Assembly: GCA_016209865.1 (NCBI GenBank)
Contig: JACQVL010000008.1
Coordinates: forward strand, 1-10,253
Direction of reading: 5' to 3'
From: Candidatus Latescibacterota bacterium
GTDB lineage: Bacteria; JAAXHH01; JACQVL01
Length of the DNA stretch: 10,253 bases
Shown piece after piece: positions 1 to 6,799 of the stretch (position 1 is its first letter; each line of letters opens with the position of its first letter). A program made the translations under genes and the position numbers. The notes under the pieces are model-generated. The model worked only from the letters and a program-made list of their open reading frames with translations. It made no database searches and was not told where the DNA came from.

Positions 1-1644
1 CCTCGGGTCGTCGACCGGACCGCCAACGGTAAAGTGGTAGAGGCTCTGAAAGCGATCTCCGCGCAGGCTGAGCAAGTCATGAAAGGCGTCGTCGAAGTAA
101 CATCCGATCCCAGTGCCGCGGACACCGGCGGCCTCCGCTTCCAGGTACAGCACCTGCCCCAGCAGGCCGGATTCCCAAAACAGTCTTCGATACCACCATC
201 CACCTGCTGCACGGATGCTTTCGGCAAATTCGGCGATCATCCCGAGGCTGAAGGCGCCGTCGGCGGCAATCTCCTGATGGCAGCTCACCCCCTGTGCCTG
301 CTCGCGGAAGTCGCCCTCGACCAGTTCGTACAGTGGCAGGTACTCCGGGCAGCCCTCCGGACGTTTCCAGAGGAAGTCGGCACGGAGGGCGGACCGTAGG
401 CGCTCATGGACCGTCGGACTTCGCTCGAAGAGGTACAGGCCTGACGGTACACCCCGGACCCGGTGCACAAAGATGCCGCAATGCAGATGCGGCGACCAAG
501 GCCAGACGTCCCAGGGCGGCACTCCGGGCCGTGGCAGCAGCCGGTCGAGCATGGCATAAAATGTCTCGGCCGAGATCGAGGTGATGCCGTCCAGCGCAAG
601 ACAACTGCGGCGCTGCTTGATAAGCCGAACAGCATTGATGTGCGAAGGGACAACCGAGGGAGCTGGCCACGCCGCGAACTCGTCGACACCAACCGCACCA
701 GGACTCCTCCCTATGGCCGTGTCCTCCTGCCAGGTCGCCTCGGCGGCAGCATCAATGGCTGACCAGTGGACATGGGCGGGGCTGAGTGCGTTGGCCCGGC
801 CCGCCCACGCACCAGCATGGAGTGCGTCCCGCAGCTTCGCCATGTCAACCCCCTCTGATTCTTCCCCGTTCCCGGTCGGATGGGAAGGACCGACGAGCAG
901 AAGGCCGTCGGGCTGTTCGCGGTCCTCCTCGGCAATGGCAGAGAGGCTCTCTGGCTGGGCCAGGCCGAGTACGGCGGCAATGGCCGTATCCGAAACATCT
1001 GCGATCAGCCGGGCCGACCATCCCAGCACGGCGGCCGCATAGCGCACGGTGGCGATGGCATGGCCGACATCGTGCTGGCAGTAGCGAAAGGCGCGCTCGC
1101 CGTACTTCCAGGCCTCGCGCCAATGAATCGAAGACAGGCCCACGAGAAAGGAAGCGGGCGGGAGCGACTCCGCGAGTTGCTGCGCCGCTCGACCTTCCAG
1201 AACGCAGCGCCGCTCCAGGTCGTGGTCCCGGCTGACGTAGTGATAGACACCGGCATGCAGGCCCGGCATGTCCGGAAGGATTGCGTAGCCTTCCGTGGGG
1301 TGAAGGTTGCCGCTGGACGGGTTGCAACGCAAGGCCCAACGACTCTCCTTGTACTGCTTCCAGGCCGACAGTCCCAGGGCCAGCTCGAACAGCATAGCCA
1401 CGCTGTTCCGCTCCAGCAGCATGGGAGGGACGGCGCCGGGAGAATAAAGGTCGGGATAGGCCGCGTCGAGCCGGTCAGCGAGAAGAGGAAGTTCAACCCG
1501 TTCCGCGCCAACGAAGGTGCGAAAGGGATCAGGCTGAGTGGCCCAGTCCAGATATCCCAGCGACGCGGCGTAGTGGTACAAGTGATGCTTGGTGCGGCGA
1601 TGGTAGGCCAGCACGGCTTCGACCGAGTTCTGTTCTTTGGTCAT
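1..1644 (-). CDS. SagB/ThcOx-type nitroreductase-family flavin dehydrogenase, 3' end cut by window edge
   Basis: The minus-strand frame is open from ATG 1644 to position 1 (548 codons, no stop), so the C-terminus lies outside the window; family members are about 500-560 residues, so little is probably missing. Two nitroreductase-like halves are visible. The first has RNS at 79-81 and an FMN-loop motif NPSSGNLHPTEGY at 108-120. The second has IKQRRS at 342-347, ESGLLGQVLYLEAEAAG at 491-507 and GTGIGCYFDD at 510-519. This tandem layout and the SSGNLHPTE signature are typical of SagB-type FMN oxidoreductases, which oxidise azolines to azoles in peptide pathways; many relatives are orphans of unknown substrate. 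No YcaO cyclodehydratase or precursor peptide is visible here. AAGGGGAG lies 8 nt before the ATG. The gene follows the glycosidase gene after 73 nt and may be cotranscribed. No signal peptide is seen, so it is likely cytoplasmic. The family call is firm; the substrate is unknown. Confidence 0.88.
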   Translation of the reverse strand, partial: MTKEQNSVEAVLAYHRRTKHHLYHYAASLGYLDWATQPDPFRTFVGAERVELPLLADRLDAAYPDLYSPGAVPPMLLERNSVAMLFELALGLSAWKQYKESRWALRCNPSSGNLHPTEGYAILPDMPGLHAGVYHYVSRDHDLERRCVLEGRAAQQLAESLPPASFLVGLSSIHWREAWKYGERAFRYCQHDVGHAIATVRYAAAVLGWSARLIADVSDTAIAAVLGLAQPESLSAIAEEDREQPDGLLLVGPSHPTGNGEESEGVDMAKLRDALHAGAWAGRANALSPAHVHWSAIDAAAEATWQEDTAIGRSPGAVGVDEFAAWPAPSVVPSHINAVRLIKQRRSCLALDGITSISAETFYAMLDRLLPRPGVPPWDVWPWSPHLHCGIFVHRVRGVPSGLYLFERSPTVHERLRSALRADFLWKRPEGCPEYLPLYELVEGDFREQAQGVSCHQEIAADGAFSLGMIAEFAESIRAAGGWWYRRLFWESGLLGQVLYLEAEAAGVRGTGIGCYFDDAFHDLLSLRGDRFQSLYHFTVGGPVDDPR

Positions 1645-1717
1645 ATTCCGAGCTCCCCTTCGCCTTGCCGCTCTATGAAAACTTCTGTCCCTTTCCCAAC
1701 ACGAATCGTGGAATGCG

Positions 1718-4237
1718 TTATCCATTCGATCCCGTATGGAATCGGACTGTTGGCGCTTTCGATGCGGGGGCCGGTTCCGCGGCGAGGGCCGAGATCACGG
1801 TCACTGGCTGCGTTTCCCACGGGTCGTTTGGCCGGTCTACCACATAGGTCAGGCCTTTCTCTGTCTGAAACGAGAGGGCACCGTCTGCCTCAGCAAAGGG
1901 GACGGCGTTCAAAGATGTCAGCTCTCGCACACGGATAGGGTCATCCCAAGGCCGGATCACGACGCACGGTTGTCCTGCCTCGCTGGTGATCGTGAGATAG
2001 GCTACATCCCCACCCGGCCTGATCTCTCCACTGACGAGGAACGCGCCCACCGTCCGCAAATGGGCAAATCGCGCCCCGACCTTCCACTTGGCGGGAGCCA
2101 GTCGCAGTTGACCAGTGTAGCTCTGCAACAAACCCTCATTGATCCAGAGGGCATTGCCGCAGGCATGAATCCAGAAGAACCAGTGCCCCGGGTAAGAGAA
2201 CGCGCCGTTCGGCCACGTATACTTCCTGATCTGCTCCTCAAATACATCCAGGTCATCGACACCCAGCCGGACCCTCATCACCGCCTTGAGCAGTTGCTCA
2301 TCGCTGGAGTAGGTCATCCCCGCCAGTGTGCGCAGCGCAATCTCCCGCAGCGGTCCAGGCGTATGCAGTCCAATGTCATCCCCTGGAAACACCATCATGG
2401 TCGCCAAAGGGAAATGATACGTCGAGTCATCCCCCTCATAGGCCGTGAACACTCTGCCTCGCGGGGTATCCCTCGTCGGGTAGTCGCGCACATGGTCGGC
2501 GATATCGCTCCAAGAGGGGCGTTTGTCCTCGTCTACCGCCAGTATCTCGCTGGCCGCCAGGCAAGCCTTCATCAGATAGCGAATGAATGACAGATCCATG
2601 GGGAAGTTCTTATTGTGTTTGAGGTGAGGAGTGAAGTCCACATCCCACGCTGCCGTCGGCCAGAGATCGTATCGACCATCCGGAGCCCGTGTGAGATATC
2701 CCGCATAGAACTCGGCGCACTCCCGCATGAGCGGATAAGCGCATGTGCGCAGATACTCCTGATCCTGGCTATACAAGTAATACCACCACATGGGATGGGC
2801 TACCCACCCATTGAGAGACATCATGCGGTCATAATGAAGCAGAGGAAAGGGATTGTGCGCAGACTGGCGGGGATACGAGACAAGAAAGAATTTTGCCCCC
2901 TCGATGCCATAGGTCTCAAGCGCATCCGTTTGGGCTGTGGGGAGGAGGGCGTATGCCGTCTCGTTGTATGGAACCGCTTGCTCGAGGTGGTTACTGGAGT
3001 AGGCACCCCAGACCGCCTGCTGCATGTTGTAGTCCCAGTGATAGTCATTCCCGAACAGGGGAAAATCCTCCCATGTCCAGGACCCGAACAACCCCGGCGC
3101 GATGCGACCAGGTCGCCAGGCGCAGGCCAGAAGATACTGGGCAAAGAACCATTGCTGGTTGAGAAAAGGCTTGTTCGACAACTGCACAAAGGAACGACGC
3201 CAGTAATTCTGCCAGTGTTGGCGATGTTCCTGAGCCAGGCCATTGATGCCCGTTCGCTGAGCATCATCGAGATCTCTCTTGGCTCGCGCGAAGGGGTCAG
3301 GATCATCGCGTGTCGTCGCAATCGCAACCATCAGGATGACGGGACTGGAAGAGGTGACATGGGCGATCGCAACCCCTTCGACTGCCTCAGTGGGAAACAG
3401 AGCGATTCCACCGCGCCAGATGCCCTGCGCGATTGTGGCAAATTCAGAGATGGTCTCCGTGCGAAGCTCGTCACCTCCGACCACCCGGCCCATCATCACA
3501 TATTCAAAACCCTGTGGATAATTGACAGGATCAGCCGGGAACTTGTACCGCACCCACAGATCGCGCCCGGACACCCCAAACTCAGGGCCATCCGGAATCG
3601 TCCCTGTACTATCGTGATGCCGGGCGATCTCGATATCGAAATGCTGCTCCCCGGAGGGCGCGTACTCCACCACGATCAGGTTGCGCGGGTAGGAGACAAA
3701 CGTTCGTATCACTGCCGATTGCGATGGTCGAAGTTCGGCAGTTGCTTCGGCGTCCCACAAACGGAGTCTTCCCCTGTACTGAGCACCCTCCAGGGAGTGG
3801 TTCCGGAAGCGGATCCGGCCAGCGGGCTTGATTGTGGGCGTGGGGGTAAGCACGATCTGGCGGATTTCCTCGTTCCAGGGATCATCCCTGGCATCCTGGA
3901 GATAGTGGAGCACCGGCGGCTGGGAGGGGTCAGCATATTTCGCCAGGAACTCCTGGTGCGTTCGGGGCCGCTTCTCGTCCATAGGGTCGCGATAATCCCA
4001 AATATCGTTCTTCCCCACGTGAAGCGTGAGAAGCTCGGGTGGCCCGAACAAAGAGACGGCGATATCGCCGTTCCCCAACAACAACCCCTGGTATGAATCT
4101 GAGGGTGGAGCCGTGAGGATGATATCCTGCCCCGACACGAGCTGAGGCCAGTCTACGAGCATGCGTGTGCCGGGAATTCCAGAAAGGTTCCCATCGATGT
4201 CATCTGCTGGCGTATTCCGTTGACTGGACATTTGCAT
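1718..4237 (-). CDS. GH95-like six-hairpin glycoside hydrolase (divergent alpha-L-fucosidase relative)
   Basis: This 839-residue protein has the layout of GH95. An N-terminal beta domain carries GNGDIAVSLFG (55-65) followed by HVGKNDIWDYR (73-83), the counterpart of the family's 'GNGRLGAM...LNEDTLW'. The (alpha/alpha)6 barrel includes GNDYHWDYNMQQAVW (396-410) and SLNGWVAHPMWWYYLYSQD (474-492). A C-terminal beta domain begins at INEGLLQSYTGQLRLAPA (699-716). Known GH95 enzymes hydrolyse alpha-L-fucosides or related galactosides by inversion. In the Bifidobacterium enzyme, Asn421, Asn423 and Glu566 are catalytic. By eye the Asn pair aligns with D402 and N404, and the usual SPE acid motif is replaced by AAWDVD (529-534), so the substrate may differ. 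No signal peptide is seen. The start is uncertain: ATG 4237 lacks a clear Shine-Dalgarno, and ATG 4231 and ATG 4162 are in-frame alternatives. It lies 31 nt after the dioxygenase stop and looks lower in G+C than its neighbours. Confidence 0.75.
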   Translation of the reverse strand: MQMSSQRNTPADDIDGNLSGIPGTRMLVDWPQLVSGQDIILTAPPSDSYQGLLLGNGDIAVSLFGPPELLTLHVGKNDIWDYRDPMDEKRPRTHQEFLAKYADPSQPPVLHYLQDARDDPWNEEIRQIVLTPTPTIKPAGRIRFRNHSLEGAQYRGRLRLWDAEATAELRPSQSAVIRTFVSYPRNLIVVEYAPSGEQHFDIEIARHHDSTGTIPDGPEFGVSGRDLWVRYKFPADPVNYPQGFEYVMMGRVVGGDELRTETISEFATIAQGIWRGGIALFPTEAVEGVAIAHVTSSSPVILMVAIATTRDDPDPFARAKRDLDDAQRTGINGLAQEHRQHWQNYWRRSFVQLSNKPFLNQQWFFAQYLLACAWRPGRIAPGLFGSWTWEDFPLFGNDYHWDYNMQQAVWGAYSSNHLEQAVPYNETAYALLPTAQTDALETYGIEGAKFFLVSYPRQSAHNPFPLLHYDRMMSLNGWVAHPMWWYYLYSQDQEYLRTCAYPLMRECAEFYAGYLTRAPDGRYDLWPTAAWDVDFTPHLKHNKNFPMDLSFIRYLMKACLAASEILAVDEDKRPSWSDIADHVRDYPTRDTPRGRVFTAYEGDDSTYHFPLATMMVFPGDDIGLHTPGPLREIALRTLAGMTYSSDEQLLKAVMRVRLGVDDLDVFEEQIRKYTWPNGAFSYPGHWFFWIHACGNALWINEGLLQSYTGQLRLAPAKWKVGARFAHLRTVGAFLVSGEIRPGGDVAYLTITSEAGQPCVVIRPWDDPIRVRELTSLNAVPFAEADGALSFQTEKGLTYVVDRPNDPWETQPVTVISALAAEPAPASKAPTVRFHTGSNG

Positions 4238-4268
4238 GGATCAGATTGAGGCATCTCTCGAAGGAGGA

Positions 4269-5135
4269 TTAAGGGGTCCGATTGGCCTCGCGGCCTTCCC
4301 GGCTGGCGTGCAGGTCGATTGGGTCACCCGGCTTCCACACTGGCGCGCCGTCGGGCACCTGATAATCGAATACCTCGTCATCCAGGGGATACGGGTTCGT
4401 CTTCCGCTGGAACAGGGCATACAGGTAGAGTCTGCATCGCAGGTCGACGAACTCGTCCGTCCACCACCGGTATTTGCGGTTCCAGGCGAACGACCGGTTG
4501 TCGAAGTAGATCACCCGCCGGAGTTGGGGACTGTGGTTCATCGTGCTCCCGTGCATGACTTTGGTATGGTGCAACAGCACGTCGCCCGGCTCCATCTCGG
4601 CCGGCACCGCGTCCGGCAGGTCGAAATGTGCCCGTCCGCGAGCGATCATCTCGTTCGCCCGCTCTTTTTCCCAGAGATGGCTGCCTGGGACGACCCAGAC
4701 GCAACTGTTCTCGACCGTGGACTTGTCTGGATAGATGTCGATGTTGAAGATGCGTTCGGAGCCTTGGACCGGGTTGCCGTCCCGGTGCCACGGGACGGAC
4801 GAGCCGTGGCCGGGCAGCTTGAAGACGAGGGATTCGTAGCAGGGGATGAAGTCCGGCCCGACCATCCGGGTGAGCAGGTCGCCGATGAACGGATGGGCGA
4901 GCAGCCGCAGGGAGAAGCTGTTCGGGTGGACGTGGAGGTACGTCAGGTAGAACGGGATGCCTTCAGGGCCTTTGATGCACCACGGCGCCGCCGGCCCGCC
5001 CGACACGACTTCATCGATCAGCCGCTGCGATTCTTTCTGGAAGTTGGCCAGCTCGTCGTCTTGCAGGACGCCGCGAATGATCGCGTAGCCGTTTTCGTCG
5101 AAGAACCGAATCTCCGCGTCTGTGATCTTCCGCAT
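4269..5135 (-). CDS. Phytanoyl-CoA dioxygenase (PhyH) family Fe(II)/2-oxoglutarate oxygenase
   Basis: This 288-residue protein is the usual length for bacterial PhyH-family oxygenases. The N-terminus (ITDAEIRFFDENGYAIIRG, 4-22) is the typical family opening. The Fe(II) ligands are visible as WHRDGN (116-121; H117 and D119) and the distal H195 in VMHGSTMNHSP. R206/R207, about 11 residues later, is placed to bind the 2-oxoglutarate carboxylate. Members couple 2-oxoglutarate decarboxylation to hydroxylation of varied small molecules, such as phytanoyl-CoA, ectoine or secondary metabolites. Nothing in this sequence fixes the substrate, and the phytanoyl-CoA name is only the family label. ATG 5135 is preceded by AAGGGGGAA, which sits in a predicted hairpin (5141-5160). 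Upstream is a 120-nt repeat-rich gap; downstream the GH95-like gene starts after 31 nt, suggesting cotranscription. Likely cytoplasmic. Confidence 0.9.
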   Translation of the reverse strand: MRKITDAEIRFFDENGYAIIRGVLQDDELANFQKESQRLIDEVVSGGPAAPWCIKGPEGIPFYLTYLHVHPNSFSLRLLAHPFIGDLLTRMVGPDFIPCYESLVFKLPGHGSSVPWHRDGNPVQGSERIFNIDIYPDKSTVENSCVWVVPGSHLWEKERANEMIARGRAHFDLPDAVPAEMEPGDVLLHHTKVMHGSTMNHSPQLRRVIYFDNRSFAWNRKYRWWTDEFVDLRCRLYLYALFQRKTNPYPLDDEVFDYQVPDGAPVWKPGDPIDLHASREGREANRTP

Positions 5136-5140
5136 GAGTT

Positions 5141-5160
5141 CCCCCTTAAAAATTGAGGGG
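5141..5160 (-). promoter_or_regulatory. Hairpin covering the PhyH gene ribosome binding site
   Basis: Read on the minus strand, CCCCTCAA can pair with TTAAGGGG across a TTT loop, giving seven pairs and one C-A mismatch. The 3' arm is the Shine-Dalgarno sequence AAGGGG(G), which ends 5 nt before ATG 5135. In the mRNA this would hide the ribosome binding site and could lower or gate translation. Whether it folds in vivo is inference. Confidence 0.4.
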
Positions 5161-5250
5161 AAAAAGGTGAAAAGGCGAAAGGGCGAAAAAGGAGAGAAAC
5201 TACACTTTATTTCCCTTTTCGCCTTTCCCCCTTTCCCCTTTTCGCCCCTT
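5161..5250 (-). repeat. Imperfect inverted repeat made of GGCGAAAA-like octamers
   Basis: On the plus strand the left part (5161-5198) is almost pure purine and repeats GGYGAAAR-type octamers. The right part (5211-5250) is almost pure pyrimidine and is its approximate reverse complement. The best single stem pairs AAAGGCGAAA (5171-5180) with TTTCGCCTTT (5217-5226); another register pairs GGGCGAAAA (5181-5189) with TTTTCGCCC (5239-5247). The AT-rich centre is ACTACACTTTAT (5199-5210). It fills most of the 120-nt gap between the GGCT-like and PhyH genes. There is no clean uridine tail, so I do not call it a terminator. It could be an mRNA hairpin, a processing site or a dispersed genomic repeat. 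Confidence 0.7.
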
Positions 5251-5255
5251 CTCAG

Positions 5256-5864
5256 CTATTCTTTAAATTGCAGGTTCACCAGCCCGTGCTGCTCGATGAC
5301 CTGGTCGATCTCGTGTTGCGTCGTCTCCGGGATCGCGACAGCCAGGGCGTACCGGGGCGAGTCCCGGTCGTCGAGGATGGGGACGTTCCATCCCTCTGTC
5401 GATGTGATAAAATTATCCGCTGCTTCGCGCCCACCTAAGTCCAGGTACCCGGCCAGGACGCCATCCAGATAACTCCGCCAGATCGGACAGCTCTTCAGGC
5501 CGGGGTAGTCGGGGCGGTAGGCATTCCCGGTTGAGGTGTAGATGTACGTCTCGACGGCCGGATGCGTCTTACCGAGCACCTGGCGGGGAAAGTCGATCCT
5601 GATGCGCTGGTACCCCGGCTCTTTGTGATCGACTTCGATGATACGCGCCGCCCGATCCAAGACGTACACCCCGTCGATCCAGGTGAACGGATGGCGGACG
5701 ACAGTAAGGGTGCAGGTCTTGCCCTTGGGGGTGTCGATGCAGTGCCGCCACTCCCGCACCCACCCCTTCAGGCGGCCGGGGACCGCCTGCGTGTCGGGCG
5801 GCCGGAGCTGCGGGTTGACCAGGACGTCGTAGGCGAAGTAGGCGATGTCATACTCATTGCTCAT
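5256..5864 (-). CDS. Gamma-glutamylcyclotransferase-like (GGCT/AIG2 fold) protein
   Basis: A 202-residue protein whose first half resembles the GGCT/AIG2-like fold: an opening strand YFAYDVLVN (9-17), then PGRLKGW (29-35), then IDGVYVLD (63-70), then EVDHKEPGYQRIRIDF (77-92). E82 in DHKEPGYQR sits where family members carry the catalytic glutamate. The substrate loop, usually YGSNL, here reads YDVLV, so normal gamma-glutamyl cyclotransferase activity is doubtful. The C-terminal half, with GVLAGYLDLGG (135-145), is not recognised beyond this. ATG 5864 is preferred because AAAGGGA lies 8 nt upstream; a GTG at 5882 would add six residues but sits inside a simple repeat. It follows the SDR gene by 43 nt and precedes the PhyH gene by 120 nt. 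The family call is from motifs only. Confidence 0.6.
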   Translation of the reverse strand: MSNEYDIAYFAYDVLVNPQLRPPDTQAVPGRLKGWVREWRHCIDTPKGKTCTLTVVRHPFTWIDGVYVLDRAARIIEVDHKEPGYQRIRIDFPRQVLGKTHPAVETYIYTSTGNAYRPDYPGLKSCPIWRSYLDGVLAGYLDLGGREAADNFITSTEGWNVPILDDRDSPRYALAVAIPETTQHEIDQVIEQHGLVNLQFKE

Positions 5865-5872
5865 GCGCACAT

Positions 5873-5879
5873 TCCCTTT
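5873..5879 (-). promoter_or_regulatory. Ribosome binding site deciding the GGCT-like start
   Basis: AAAGGGA on the minus strand ends 8 nt before ATG 5864. The alternative GTG at 5882 has only repeat sequence upstream and no better Shine-Dalgarno, so the later start is chosen. The last repeat heptamer overlaps the 5' edge of this site. Confidence 0.6.
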
Positions 5880-5904
5880 CACTCTTCATTCTTCACTCTT
5901 CACT
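5877..5904 (-). repeat. Four tandem heptamers, consensus AGTGAAG
   Basis: Reading the minus strand from 5904 to 5877 gives AGTGAAG, AGTGAAG, AATGAAG, AGTGAAA: four contiguous 7-nt units. They fill most of the 43-nt gap between the SDR stop and the GGCT-like start. The unit resembles short tandemly repeated intergenic heptamers known from some bacteria such as cyanobacteria. It may be neutral, or it may affect leader structure or translation, because it abuts the ribosome binding site. Confidence 0.75.
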
Positions 5905-5907
5905 GCC

Positions 5908-6750
5908 TCAGTCGTCTTTCCGCCACGACCGCTCGTGCGTCCATCCGAGCAATCGCTGCGCCTTCGCGCAATCCCAAAAACTGGTGAACCCGGACAGGTC
6001 GCCGGTCACCGGCACCTCCGGGTAGAATCGTTTCACCAGTTCCAGGCTGGGCATGTCGGTATGGGCGGTATCCGTTCCGGTGATGAAGAAGACCTCATGG
6101 CCCTGGTACGTCGCCTCGATCACGAAGCGGCAGGCGCGGGCCGCTTCACGCACATCGGTGTAGCTCCACAGGTTCTGGTCCTTCTGCGGCGGGGACGGAC
6201 GACGGCTCCGCCATCCGGCGTACGCGCCGGGCAGGGTGATGCCGTGGAACCGGAAGCTCGCTAAGGTCATCTCCTCATACCGGCGGCCGAACGAATCCGC
6301 CTGCTGCTCGCCGACCCACTTGGACAGGCCGTAACACTCCTCGTTGTAGGTCGGGTGTCGCTCATCGATCGGGAAATAGTCGAACCGCGGCTGCCGGCTG
6401 AAACTCAGGCCGATGGCGTTCACGCTCGATGCCATGCACACTTTGGAGATGCCCACGGTCGCGGCGGCCTCCAGGACGTTGTAATTGGCCATCGTATTGA
6501 TGAAATAGATCTGTGTGGTTGGCAGCTCGTACGGGTTGGCGATGGCGGCTAAGTGGACGATCGCGCCGCAGTCCCGGACCGCGTTGCAGACCTGGCCGAA
6601 GTCGGTCAGTTCCGTCCGGATGAACCGGGCGCCGAGCCCGGCCTCTGGCGGCCGCTGGTCGAGGTTGCGGACCTCATACCCGTGCGTGAGCAGTTCCTCG
6701 ATGACGTGCCGGCCGACCCGGCCGCTTCCGCCCGTGACCGCGACGATCAT
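5908..6750 (-). CDS. NAD(P)-dependent epimerase/dehydratase, extended SDR family
   Basis: A 280-residue extended SDR. The Rossmann dinucleotide site is VTGGSGRVGRH (5-15), fitting GxxGxxG. The VHLAAIANP segment (65-73) and MASSVNAIG (106-114) are typical, with S108/S109 as catalytic serine candidates. The catalytic pair is Y140 and K144 in YGLSKW. LWSYTDVREAARA, in the C-terminal third, is characteristic of sugar-nucleotide epimerases and uronate-dehydrogenase-like enzymes. Oxidation or epimerisation of a sugar or sugar nucleotide is likely; the substrate is not set by the sequence. ATG 6750 is chosen because GGAGGAAA lies 3 nt upstream and the Rossmann strand starts at residue 2. An upstream in-frame ATG (6831) would add an Arg-rich stretch overlapping valS. 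It lies 49 nt after the valS stop and is probably cotranscribed. Soluble, cytoplasmic. Confidence 0.9.
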   Translation of the reverse strand: MIVAVTGGSGRVGRHVIEELLTHGYEVRNLDQRPPEAGLGARFIRTELTDFGQVCNAVRDCGAIVHLAAIANPYELPTTQIYFINTMANYNVLEAAATVGISKVCMASSVNAIGLSFSRQPRFDYFPIDERHPTYNEECYGLSKWVGEQQADSFGRRYEEMTLASFRFHGITLPGAYAGWRSRRPSPPQKDQNLWSYTDVREAARACRFVIEATYQGHEVFFITGTDTAHTDMPSLELVKRFYPEVPVTGDLSGFTSFWDCAKAQRLLGWTHERSWRKDD

Positions 6751-6753
6751 GCG

Positions 6754-6761
6754 TTTCCTCC
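6754..6761 (-). promoter_or_regulatory. Strong Shine-Dalgarno of the SDR gene
   Basis: GGAGGAAA on the minus strand sits 3 nt before ATG 6750. It decides the start against the longer frame that would begin inside valS at 6831. Confidence 0.75.
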
Positions 6762-6799
6762 GTCGAATCCATGTGCTCTGCAGGCCAGACAAAAGCCCC

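Noticed and set aside
1005-1511. 168-codon minus-strand frame inside the SagB-type gene
   Set aside because: Wrong frame: the real frame is open from 1644 to 1 and carries both nitroreductase-type domains.
1645-1717. Palindrome CACGATTCGTG between the glycosidase and SagB-type genes
   Set aside because: An 11-nt odd palindrome with a one-base centre is too short to separate from chance, and no uridine run follows.
880-1938. 352-codon open frame on the plus strand
   Set aside because: Antisense to the SagB-type gene and the end of the glycosidase gene; no recognisable motifs.
2615-4096. 493-codon open frame on the plus strand
   Set aside because: It lies wholly antisense to the GH95-like gene, shows no family motifs, and its residue mix is that of a complementary-strand shadow.
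4236-5156. 306-codon open frame on the plus strand
   Set aside because: Antisense to the PhyH gene, which has intact catalytic motifs on the minus strand.
5161-5250. Rho-independent terminator between the GGCT-like and PhyH genes
   Set aside because: The inverted repeat is imperfect, has several pairing registers and lacks a uridine tail right after a GC-rich stem.
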